Assembly: GCF_032773895.1 (NCBI RefSeq)
Contig: NZ_CP120416.1
Coordinates: 3,625,001-3,689,000, forward strand
Source of the DNA: Teredinibacter sp. KSP-S5-2
GTDB lineage: Bacteria > Pseudomonadota > Gammaproteobacteria > Pseudomonadales > Cellvibrionaceae
Direction of reading: 5' to 3'
Length of the DNA: 64,000 nucleotides
In this document: positions 17,762 through 24,983 of the stretch, one piece after another
Layout of the letters: every line of letters starts with the position of its first letter
Position numbering within the stretch: the first letter of the stretch is position 1
Notes under the pieces: generated by a model
The model's database searches: none
Seen by the model: the letters and a program-made list of their open reading frames with translations, nothing else
What the model was told of the DNA's origin: nothing
Program-made: the position numbers and the translations under genes

Positions 17762-19549
17762 ATGATTTGCAAACGACTCACTGTCAAACTATTCGTTATC
17801 CTGCTTTCCACACTATTGTTCTCCTGCGGCCAGGGAGACGCTGCCTATTCAGGAAATAGTCCAAAAACAGGCGAAAAAACGTTTAACCCCACTACGCCCA
17901 AAGAAAAACTGCCGCTATCTACACAGGTAACACTGGTTGCAGACAAAGACATTATCCCGCAAAAAGAAGAGCTGGTTACTTTTGGTTTACCTCTAAAACA
18001 AGGAGTGGTCTGGAACACCCAAGACATACAAATAATGAACGGTGAAATAGAAATGCCCGCCTATGTTGAACCCGGCTTACGCTGGCATTGGGCAGATAAC
18101 TCACTCCGTTCGGTGACCATTCAGCTAGACAAAATCGATATGACTCAAGGCCCAGTGATAGTGACCATCACCAATACCGGGCAAAAACTATACGAGCAAC
18201 AGGCAAAACGCCCGCATCTTGACGGCTGGGTTAGTGCGGGAAAAGACAAAGCCGATATGCAGTACCCTCGCATATTTGCACTGCATAATCCAACGTACCT
18301 GGCAGAAAGCCATTTGGTGCCGCCCTATTTAGCTGCCCACATGGGCGATGACTACGATCAATATGCCTTCGACCAACACCAGCTCTGGAGCGGCAACCTG
18401 AATTTTTCCGAATCCGCCAGTGCCAACTGGTTATTTGATCGTTCATCTTCGTACTTCAAACTGTACATGTCATCTGGCCGGGTAGAATTTTTGAAAGAGG
18501 CCATTCTATCCAAGCAGTATTATTTTCAGTTTGTACGTAATGACGGCACCCGCCCCAAGCAAGCAGGGGGCGACGGCTGCTGGCAGCGTAAGGGCGTCGC
18601 CTGCGCAGACGGAAAATACATCGCCCCTCAACAAGCCAAATTGGCCTGGGCGCTGGCTGGCGATAACAGCCAATGGACAGAGAAAATGCTGGTGAACATG
18701 GCCAAACAGGCAGATCTGGGATGGAACCAATATACCTGCTCTGCAGATTCTATCCGCAACGAAAGCTTTGGCTTCACCGAGCGCAGCTGTGGGTTGACCG
18801 GTCTAAGCCATATTGCGGTATATGAGATGACCGGCGATAAAGGCGTACTAAAAACGCTGAATAATATTATCCACTACCTGAAAATGGTTCAGCAAAATAC
18901 CTTTGAATGGGACAAAGCTTATGGCTGGCTTCCCAAAAGCGGTGCATTTACCCATGATGTTGAAGTCCACGAAGGAGACGAGCGCGCATCATCCGCGCCC
19001 AAGGGTGATACCAATGCGCAAGGTTTTTCGCCCTGGATGAGCGAAAACATCGCCGACTTTTTATGGCAGACCTATTGGATTACGGGCCGAGAGGATATTC
19101 CGGAAATGCTTAGGCAATTGGGAAATGCGATTGAAAACTACGGTTTTACGAGCAACTACGACCCCAACACAAAACAACATATCCGGGACCCGGCTTTTAC
19201 CGGCATGTATCGAACCAAATCCTGTAACAGAGAAAAAGAAAGCTCTGAGCAGCTCTATTTTGCCAGCGCCTATGCAGACGCAAAAGCCCGCGCACAAGAC
19301 GACTGGTGGCCCTGGTATACAGACACGCACAACATTGAGATTGTGCTGCCCCTCTCCGCCGCATACTACTTTGAGAATGACGCTCAACGTAAGGAAAAGT
19401 TACAAGCCCGTATTGATAAGCTCATCTACGGCTGGGTAAACCCCAAGTGTGCCAAAATCAGCTCAACACCAAGGCTCTTTAACTGGCAACACAGATCAAA
19501 TGCAATTAGAACTTGGGACTGGGTTAAATCCCACAAAGAACAACCGTAG
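17762..19549 (+). CDS. lipoprotein with RIFT-barrel-like (PcRGLX/YetA) N-domain
   Basis: A 595-aa lipoprotein (lipobox LLFSC, Cys22). Residues about 55-140 (ELVTFGLPLKQG, then GLRWHWADNSLRSV) resemble the RIFT-barrel N-domain of PcRGLX/YetA-type carbohydrate-active proteins. The rest is alpha-helical and rich in Trp, Tyr and His, like an (alpha/alpha) toroid of polysaccharide lyases or hydrolases, with pairs of Cys that could form disulfides. I infer a surface or periplasmic polysaccharide-active enzyme, but no catalytic residues can be named. It is monocistronic with its own terminator. Confidence 0.55.
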   Translation: MICKRLTVKLFVILLSTLLFSCGQGDAAYSGNSPKTGEKTFNPTTPKEKLPLSTQVTLVADKDIIPQKEELVTFGLPLKQGVVWNTQDIQIMNGEIEMPAYVEPGLRWHWADNSLRSVTIQLDKIDMTQGPVIVTITNTGQKLYEQQAKRPHLDGWVSAGKDKADMQYPRIFALHNPTYLAESHLVPPYLAAHMGDDYDQYAFDQHQLWSGNLNFSESASANWLFDRSSSYFKLYMSSGRVEFLKEAILSKQYYFQFVRNDGTRPKQAGGDGCWQRKGVACADGKYIAPQQAKLAWALAGDNSQWTEKMLVNMAKQADLGWNQYTCSADSIRNESFGFTERSCGLTGLSHIAVYEMTGDKGVLKTLNNIIHYLKMVQQNTFEWDKAYGWLPKSGAFTHDVEVHEGDERASSAPKGDTNAQGFSPWMSENIADFLWQTYWITGREDIPEMLRQLGNAIENYGFTSNYDPNTKQHIRDPAFTGMYRTKSCNREKESSEQLYFASAYADAKARAQDDWWPWYTDTHNIEIVLPLSAAYYFENDAQRKEKLQARIDKLIYGWVNPKCAKISSTPRLFNWQHRSNAIRTWDWVKSHKEQP

Positions 19550-19556
19550 CAGCAAA

Positions 19557-19588
19557 AAAAAGGCCGCCGAAAATAAAGCGGCCTTTTT
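19557..19588 (+). terminator. intrinsic terminator after the RIFT-barrel lipoprotein gene
   Basis: GGCCGC (19562-19567) pairs with GCGGCC (19578-19583). The stem is extended by an A-run before it and a T5 run after it. It lies 8 bases after the stop codon. Confidence 0.9.
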
Positions 19589-20631
19589 AATTCTCCCAAG
19601 GCAAGCAAAACCAAAGAACGCCAACAGGAAAAACATCATCAAATAGAAAAGTATTAGATACTGAATGAATAGCACAAACCCATGTTTTTTTGTTTTCTAA
19701 AACCAAAAAAGGCATTTAGACAAAACATCTAAAAACCGTAACCTCAAGCGAAAAACGTTCTCATTAAAAAACAGAAAAACACCCATTAGACGCAACAAAA
19801 CACTCAAATATAAGACCATAAAACCTTAACTTCATTTATTCCTTTAATACCAAAGCCTTAACCGAATCTAGATCAAATACTATTTTTTGGGTTTATATAT
19901 AATACTCATCTCTAGTAAATACCTATTTACTTCCACGCTTTCACTCACGCTCTAAACGAGGGAATGCTCCCATGTCGCATTTATATATACTATCGAGATT
20001 CGTTTTAATTATTTCAGCCATAGCTTTCTTTTCCTGTGAAGATTCGTCAAAAAATTCGCAAAAAGAAAGTAAAGCCGAGCAATTCAACTCACAGACAATG
20101 GATCGCTCAGAAGAGCTTATCGCAAATGCGTTTTAACCATCTGAGATAGAATTCGATAACTACCGACTCATAGCAAAGCTGTATTCAAAAAAAGCAAATG
20201 AATGAGTGCAGCTTTTAATTCTAAAAAAATAACACATCAAGAACGTTAAACAAATCTGTAAGTCCATTCACACGAACTCGGCACAACCCGCTTAACAACC
20301 ACAACACGCACAAAAAAACTTCCCCAACACAAATATTCCCCTATAAAAATTTGGGTATTTTAAAAACCGTAAATCACTCCCCCTCCACATACCACAATAC
20401 GCCAAGCTACTAAGCCGAAACGCAAAAAATGGCACGATAAAAAACAAAAAAAACAGCGCCAGGCGACATTCCACAAAACAACCTACTATTGACAAGAGCA
20501 ACGTATATTCGCCCCTTTGATCTAAGATAGGCGAGCGCCAACAATTCGTTCGCCGCATGCTAAATAACGATGATAAATGCGGTCAGGACACTTAAGCGCC
20601 ACATCAAACTAACGAAAAAAGGGTTATAAAT
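19589..20631. other. AT-rich stretch with a small lipoprotein remnant
   Basis: About 1 kb of low-GC sequence. Apart from the short lipoprotein frame at 19972-20136 I see no gene. A minus-strand frame at 20292-20558 reads as low-complexity hydrophobic sequence without a ribosome site and is not called. The base composition differs visibly from the flanking genes. Confidence 0.5.
19972..20136 (+). CDS. small putative lipoprotein, possibly truncated
   Basis: A 54-aa frame with GAGGGAA as ribosome site before ATG 19972. It encodes a hydrophobic signal followed by IAFFSC, a plausible lipobox, then a polar Ser/Lys/Glu/Gln-rich tail. After the TAA at 20134-20136 the same frame stays open for 22 more codons to TGA 20203-20205, and those codons look compositionally similar. 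Either this is a complete mini-lipoprotein or the N-terminus of a decayed larger one. No homologue is recognised. Confidence 0.45.
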   Translation: MSHLYILSRFVLIISAIAFFSCEDSSKNSQKESKAEQFNSQTMDRSEELIANAF

Positions 20632-21351
20632 ATGCTTTACACTATCGCTTGCTGCCAAATTGGTATCTTTGCTTTATTCTATTTTTTAGAGATATCTTAT
20701 CCCGCAACACATCGCCCAGCACCAAAGCATTTCAATTACTGGTGGGCCGCATTAAATATTTTCTCCATCTTCTGGACTCAGCTGGCACTTTATGCCTGGA
20801 TAGATATAGACGCCATCGGATACGGGCCAGATGGGCATCCAGCTCTATTAGGCATGGCACTTTACGTGGTTTATTCTTTTATTAATTATTGGGCTCACAG
20901 AATAAAACACTCGAACCGGTTTCTTTGGAATACGATACACAAGCTCCACCACTCCCCAAGCAATATGGTCAGTAAACTTGCTTTTTATCGGCATCCGTTC
21001 GAAATTCTATTCAATACGCTTGTGATATTTATATTTGGCAAACTACTGTTTAACTTGCCCTATGAAGTCGTCGGAGTTGTTTTGTTAATTGAAGGTAGTT
21101 TGGAATGTTTCCACCACTCGAATATTAAAACACCGGAAAAACTACTCTGGATACGTTTCTTTATTCAAACACCGGAAATGCATTTGGTACACCATGAATA
21201 TGGTAAGCACAGAGCGAACTACGCCCCTTTTTTGTGGGACACCGTCTTCGGAACAGCAGAATTTCCCAGGCATGAGATACAACAACTAGGCTTTAAAAAC
21301 AGCCATAATGTCACCCCATTCCTCTTTTTCACAAAGACTCTTGACAAATAA
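20632..21351 (+). CDS. sterol desaturase / fatty acid hydroxylase superfamily protein
   Basis: A 239-aa integral membrane di-iron enzyme. The histidine clusters are in the expected order: HRIKH, HKLHH, FHHSN and HLVHHEYG, between about four hydrophobic segments. The family uses O2 to hydroxylate or desaturate lipids, sterols or carotenoids. No lipid genes are adjacent, so the substrate is open. The gene directly after it may be co-transcribed, although a stem-loop lies between them. Confidence 0.85.
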   Translation: MLYTIACCQIGIFALFYFLEISYPATHRPAPKHFNYWWAALNIFSIFWTQLALYAWIDIDAIGYGPDGHPALLGMALYVVYSFINYWAHRIKHSNRFLWNTIHKLHHSPSNMVSKLAFYRHPFEILFNTLVIFIFGKLLFNLPYEVVGVVLLIEGSLECFHHSNIKTPEKLLWIRFFIQTPEMHLVHHEYGKHRANYAPFLWDTVFGTAEFPRHEIQQLGFKNSHNVTPFLFFTKTLDK

Positions 21352-21367
21352 AAAGCCCGTTGCGTAA

Positions 21368-21391
21368 CCTTGCTCAAAAATTTGGGCAAGG
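21368..21391 (+). terminator. stem-loop after the desaturase-like gene
   Basis: CCTTGC (21368-21373) pairs with GCAAGG (21386-21391). The stem continues inwards through TCAAA/TTTGG with one wobble pair. No U-run follows, so it is a weak terminator or mRNA 3'-end structure. Its presence argues against translation starting upstream of 21480 in the next gene. Confidence 0.5.
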
Positions 21392-21479
21392 TACTTTACA
21401 CCCACCTTATTTTCGCTCTTTGATTTCAGACAAATTAAAGAAAACTCAGGTTGTACAGGACGACTTAGAGAAATTTAAA

Positions 21480-22316
21480 ATGACAATTTCTGCCATACAT
21501 TCAACATCATCAAGCGCGAAACAGCTAAGCGCTATCGATTTCTCTACGCCATATGAGCTGGACAAGTTACTGCAAAAACAAATAAATGAACAGAGTTCCA
21601 GGCGACAACTACACGCCTACCTTGTTGATTATGTGGAACAACAATACAACCATGCTCAAGTGCTGGTTGCCAAGGGAACGATAAGCCAGCAACAATTAGA
21701 CAGCCACAAGCTAAAACACACACCTTCCCGAGCTTATCTGGATAACTTCGCTAACGGCCAGCCAATATGCTTTCGCTATACCAACACCATAGCCAATGCT
21801 CTGGATACAGAATATTACCTTACAAACTTTGACCCTGCGGAAGAGTTGCTGAAAACCGTCAATGACAAAACGAGTCCAACGGACTACCTGGCAGAAGAAT
21901 TATGTGACGACATGAAAACCACAGCCTATTCCAAGCGCGTCTCACCCCATGAACTCGACAATATACTTCGTCATGAAACCAGGGCTTACGCCAACGCATT
22001 TTCGTTCAGAAAACTTGAAATGGATATGAAGGACTTTGTAATAGGCCGATATAAACGCCTGAAGTCTGTTTTATTAAAAAAAGGGGTTTCCGAAAACGAT
22101 ATTACTCGCCAAGTAAATTTATATACCCTTTCGGCAAGCCAGATACGAAACTATTCCGAAGGTGCAGATGTCTGCTACAGATACATCAATACACTGGCAA
22201 ACTTTCACGATTACACATACTGCCTGTGCAACTTCAATCCTTACGAGGAACTGTTAAACGTGCTGGGTATACGCGAAGAAACAACAGGAACATTCACATC
22301 GGATTACAGTAATTAA
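21480..22316 (+). CDS. unknown protein made of two tandem copies of one domain
   Basis: A 278-aa soluble protein without signal or membrane segments; I do not recognise the family. Residues about 23-126 and 155-262 are two diverged copies of one unit. Each starts with a YELDKLL/HELDNIL segment, continues with a charged helical part, and ends with a CFRYTNTIAN versus CYRYINTLAN motif followed by NFDPAEELL versus NFNPYEELL. ATG 21480 lacks a strong ribosome site. The in-frame TTG at 21360 would add 40 residues but crosses a stem-loop. It sits between the desaturase-like gene and the convergent XRE regulator in AT-rich sequence. Confidence 0.65.
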   Translation: MTISAIHSTSSSAKQLSAIDFSTPYELDKLLQKQINEQSSRRQLHAYLVDYVEQQYNHAQVLVAKGTISQQQLDSHKLKHTPSRAYLDNFANGQPICFRYTNTIANALDTEYYLTNFDPAEELLKTVNDKTSPTDYLAEELCDDMKTTAYSKRVSPHELDNILRHETRAYANAFSFRKLEMDMKDFVIGRYKRLKSVLLKKGVSENDITRQVNLYTLSASQIRNYSEGADVCYRYINTLANFHDYTYCLCNFNPYEELLNVLGIREETTGTFTSDYSN

Positions 22317-22331
22317 GAAATTAAACAAAGG

Positions 22332-22739
22332 TTAATCTGTTTTCTTGTCTTGAATGTCGACATTGACAGAGATATTGACACAACCTTTAGTAGACAAAAG
22401 GAGGTCTGCCAGCATTGAAAGCTGCTTGCGCTGCTCCTCATCCATAAGATCAATTTTGGTATGAAGCTCACGACTCTCATTAGGGAAGTGAGAGATTCCT
22501 TCCAATATAAATTTCACTTCCGCGTTCAACAACGCACACAAATTATAGAGGTTCGCTGAATTCATCGGCGCACCGGCTAACCAGTTATTTAACGTCGTTC
22601 TCGAAACTTCCAGGCGTGAAGTAACCTCAGAGTTCGACACCCCAGCGTCAATAAGCGCATGCTTTATACGCTTCCCTCGCTCAGGATCATAGCCTTTCTC
22701 ACGAGGTAATTCGAAAGTTTCACTATTGTCATTCACCAT
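22332..22739 (-). CDS. XRE (Cro/C1)-type regulator
   Basis: A 135-aa DNA-binding protein. The helix-turn-helix is in residues about 22-75 (SNSEVTSRLEVSRTTLNNWLAG), then a dimerisation-type tail with EEQRKQLSMLADLLL. It resembles phage-type repressors in layout but is short and has no cleavage or peptidase domain. The upstream region (22740-22930) carries several copies of a TTTAC-containing element that could be its own operators. It is convergent with the duplicated-domain gene, and its promoter region faces the unknown gene at 23306. Confidence 0.8.
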   Translation of the reverse strand: MVNDNSETFELPREKGYDPERGKRIKHALIDAGVSNSEVTSRLEVSRTTLNNWLAGAPMNSANLYNLCALLNAEVKFILEGISHFPNESRELHTKIDLMDEEQRKQLSMLADLLLSTKGCVNISVNVDIQDKKTD

Positions 22740-23305
22740 AGGCTGGCAATCATAAACACTTTAATCCCACAAGACAATTGACGTTTTTCCCTGAAATCCC
22801 CCCCCAACCAGCCTGTTACACAGAAATTACACCAAAGCATTAGCGGGATTAAATGTAAACCGTTACTTGTCAAAATAGGGCAATATACTTTACATATGTA
22901 AAGCAGCGGTTTACACTCGGTTTACCTCCAGCAACTGATAATGATGGAAACATCATTTATTTGTAGTAGTTCAAAATGTAGGTGTTTTTTACTATTAGGT
23001 AAGTGACCAATGAGGGAACCTGACAGTAAGACTTCAGCAAATACACTTAGTTAAAAAAGGGTTTTTGCATCCCAAGAAAATGACCGAAGAAGCCACAAGG
23101 TTCACAGACTCTTACACAGTAAAGTTAAAAACAAAAAGTCATGCTTTAAAAATATGGAAAGCAAACAAATAAAAGGAGCCATTGCCTCCCCCTGTTTACT
23201 CCCGTATAAGCCAGCATCCCTGGCACATGATTATTAGCAACAATACAGAAGCGATAAACTTTTTTTGTTTACAGGTTTAAGAATTCTACTCAAGAGCATT
23301 CAGGT
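22740..23305. other. intergenic operator-rich region
   Basis: About 565 AT-rich bases between the XRE gene and the unknown gene at 23306. The first 190 bases carry the operator cluster. The rest has only very short frames (for example 30 codons from ATG 23080) without ribosome sites, which I do not call. Confidence 0.5.
22855..22925. promoter_or_regulatory. probable operator cluster (CGGTTTAC x3 and CTTTACATATGTAAAG)
   Basis: The 8-mer CGGTTTAC occurs at 22907-22914 and 22918-22925 as direct copies 11 bases apart, and inverted (GTAAACCG) at 22855-22862. Between them lies the perfect 16-bp palindrome CTTTACATATGTAAAG at 22888-22903. Helical spacing and the position upstream of an XRE regulator suggest autoregulatory and/or divergent operators. 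Binding is an inference. Confidence 0.6.
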
Positions 23306-24202
23306 ATGTTTGATTCACCGATCGATGAATATGAGTTCAGGTATCTACACCTTGCTACAAAAGCGATTCCCGGCTTTTTAAAAGAGAAAGCCGTCAATAT
23401 CGTAGGCAAGCCCAGAATCAAAAAACTGGGCAATGACGGTTATTCAATTATTTATAGCCGCGATAAAATCGTCACTCTGGACAAAAACTATTTATCTCTA
23501 CTGTGGTCGGCAAACTATTGTTTCTATTTACTGTTTAAAAAAGCCGAAGAACACAGAAGAAATAAAAGAGAAGACCTGTCGATCATTAAGGATGAGGATC
23601 TGGCAAACGCTCTTATTCTCTATAACACCGCTTATCACAATCTCTCTGGAGATGAACAGATCCCCTGGAGTTTAACCAAATCCGTTTATCCAAACTTAAA
23701 TAAAGACCACACCTTGGATCGTCTATTTCTTTATTCTATAGCCCATTATCTGATAGACAGCTTGGTAAGCTATTTTGACTTAAATACCCATGACAAGGTC
23801 ATTAAAAGCATTAGTAAGAGTGGCCTAGTCAAATTTGCATCACAGGATTTTGTCAACAGTGGCGAAAGAGAGTTTGATAAATGCTGTCGAACGATAGGAT
23901 ACATAGTCATTAATCTAATGCGAGACGTTCCAGAGTTTCTAAATAGCAGCATATGCGGAAATAGTTTATCAACAAGCTTGAATAAGTCTTTATCATTTAT
24001 TGACTCTATTTTCCCAAACACAGCGAATCATTGCTTACATTTCTACATTCACTATCTACTGGAAGCACAAACGGAAGGAAGCATTTCGGTGAAGAATATT
24101 CAGAATAAGAATATTACAGATCAGTTAGTTAGCAAGCTTGCCAAAATAAATTCAAATATCTGTTTGCGCGACAGTCATGAGCGGGTAAGGATTATTGTCT
24201 AG
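23306..24202 (+). CDS. unknown soluble protein
   Basis: A 298-aa protein with no recognised family, no signal peptide and no clear membrane helix. It is rich in Leu, Ile, Asn, Ser and Lys, consistent with an all-helical fold in an AT-rich gene. Scattered His and Cys occur (AHYLIDS, DKCCR, HCLHFYIHYLL), but no HExxH or other catalytic motif. It begins at ATG 23306 after CAGGT. It ends in a bidirectional terminator and faces the XRE gene across the operator region, so it may belong to the same regulated unit. Confidence 0.6.
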   Translation: MFDSPIDEYEFRYLHLATKAIPGFLKEKAVNIVGKPRIKKLGNDGYSIIYSRDKIVTLDKNYLSLLWSANYCFYLLFKKAEEHRRNKREDLSIIKDEDLANALILYNTAYHNLSGDEQIPWSLTKSVYPNLNKDHTLDRLFLYSIAHYLIDSLVSYFDLNTHDKVIKSISKSGLVKFASQDFVNSGEREFDKCCRTIGYIVINLMRDVPEFLNSSICGNSLSTSLNKSLSFIDSIFPNTANHCLHFYIHYLLEAQTEGSISVKNIQNKNITDQLVSKLAKINSNICLRDSHERVRIIV

Positions 24203-24231
24203 TTAAACTAAGAAATGGCCATAGCGAAAAA

Positions 24232-24259
24232 GCGTCATAACTTTCTTAAATTATGACGC
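24232..24259. terminator. hairpin between convergent genes
   Basis: GCGTCATAA (24232-24240) pairs perfectly with TTATGACGC (24251-24259) around a 10-base loop. A T5 run follows on the minus strand and an AT-rich run on the plus strand. It can serve both the unknown gene ending at 24202 and the small exported-protein gene ending at 24350. Confidence 0.7.
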
Positions 24260-24349
24260 ATTATATCCCTCATTTCTTTCATTCTAAAAGTTCAAAAATC
24301 ATACCCAAGGATACTAAGATCTATAACTCAAAGCATACAAAAAGCATTC

Positions 24350-24694
24350 TTAAATTACTGAATCAAGACGTCTTACCACACGAAAAGTTGTACCACCAAC
24401 ATTTTCACACGGATCCAGATAGCCATATAGTTTCTTCCCAGAATGAAGGGCAGCCAAGGAAGCAGAATACATCTGTTCAAAAGCTGGATGGGATCGTTTT
24501 AACAGAAGCCAAGAGTTATTACCACAAACCGGAGCCTTGTCAGTAATATCAGGAGCTAAAGGTTCAAGAACAATAAACACATCACCAGTATCATAATGAA
24601 TAATTCTTGTAACTTGTCTATCGGCTCCCCAACCGACTGCAGCAGCTGCCGTTTGTGACACAGCTAGAAAAACAACTAAACTTAACCATTTCAT
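24350..24694 (-). CDS. small exported protein of unknown function
   Basis: A 114-aa protein with a clear signal peptide (MKWLSLVVFLAVSQTAAAA) and a small beta-rich mature domain. The mature part contains a GDVFIVLEP strand, two cysteines (VCGNN, DPCEN) likely to form a disulfide, and a LAALHSGKKLYGYL segment. Small periplasmic proteins with this layout are common in marine gammaproteobacteria, but I know no function. I start it at ATG 24694, about 10 bases after GGAG, because the longer frame would bury the signal peptide. Confidence 0.65.
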   Translation of the reverse strand: MKWLSLVVFLAVSQTAAAAVGWGADRQVTRIIHYDTGDVFIVLEPLAPDITDKAPVCGNNSWLLLKRSHPAFEQMYSASLAALHSGKKLYGYLDPCENVGGTTFRVVRRLDSVI

Positions 24695-24917
24695 ACTATT
24701 AATACTCCGTTTAATAATCTTATTAATGCTAGCACTACAATAATAACCGATACGACTAGTAACAAAAACTTCCATTACGTTTTATTAACTAGCGTATGAA
24801 ATCAATAGTTACGAACTATGCTGTACGCTGATACAGAAAGACATTCGATTTACCTCTTAAATGCATTCAATGAATCAGCTCGTTTAGATAACGATTTAAA
24901 CGATGCTCCATTCGTGA

Positions 24918-24950
24918 CAAAGGCTACATCTTTGTAGCCTTTGTGATTTT
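24918..24950 (+). terminator. strong hairpin with U-tract on the plus strand
   Basis: CAAAGGCTACA (24918-24928) pairs with TGTAGCCTTTG (24933-24943), followed by TGATTTTT. The U-run is on the plus strand, yet the nearest plus-strand gene ends at 24202. It may close an unannotated plus-strand RNA, or act as the 3' structure of the minus-strand PFOR message. Confidence 0.65.
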
Positions 24951-24983
24951 TAACTTAATCGTCCATAACTGTAATTTAGTGAC

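Noticed and set aside
20292-20558. Hydrophobic minus-strand frame in AT-rich DNA
   Set aside because: Phe/Leu-rich low-complexity translation is expected from A/T runs; no ribosome site.
23080-23172. 30-codon frame upstream of the unknown 298-aa gene
   Set aside because: Too short, no ribosome site, no signal or domain.
22332-24202. Classical toxin-antitoxin or ImmA/repressor phage module
   Set aside because: The unknown partner has no HExxH, RNase, PIN, Fic or other toxin motif, and its size and distance do not fit a typical pair; kept only as a hypothesis.
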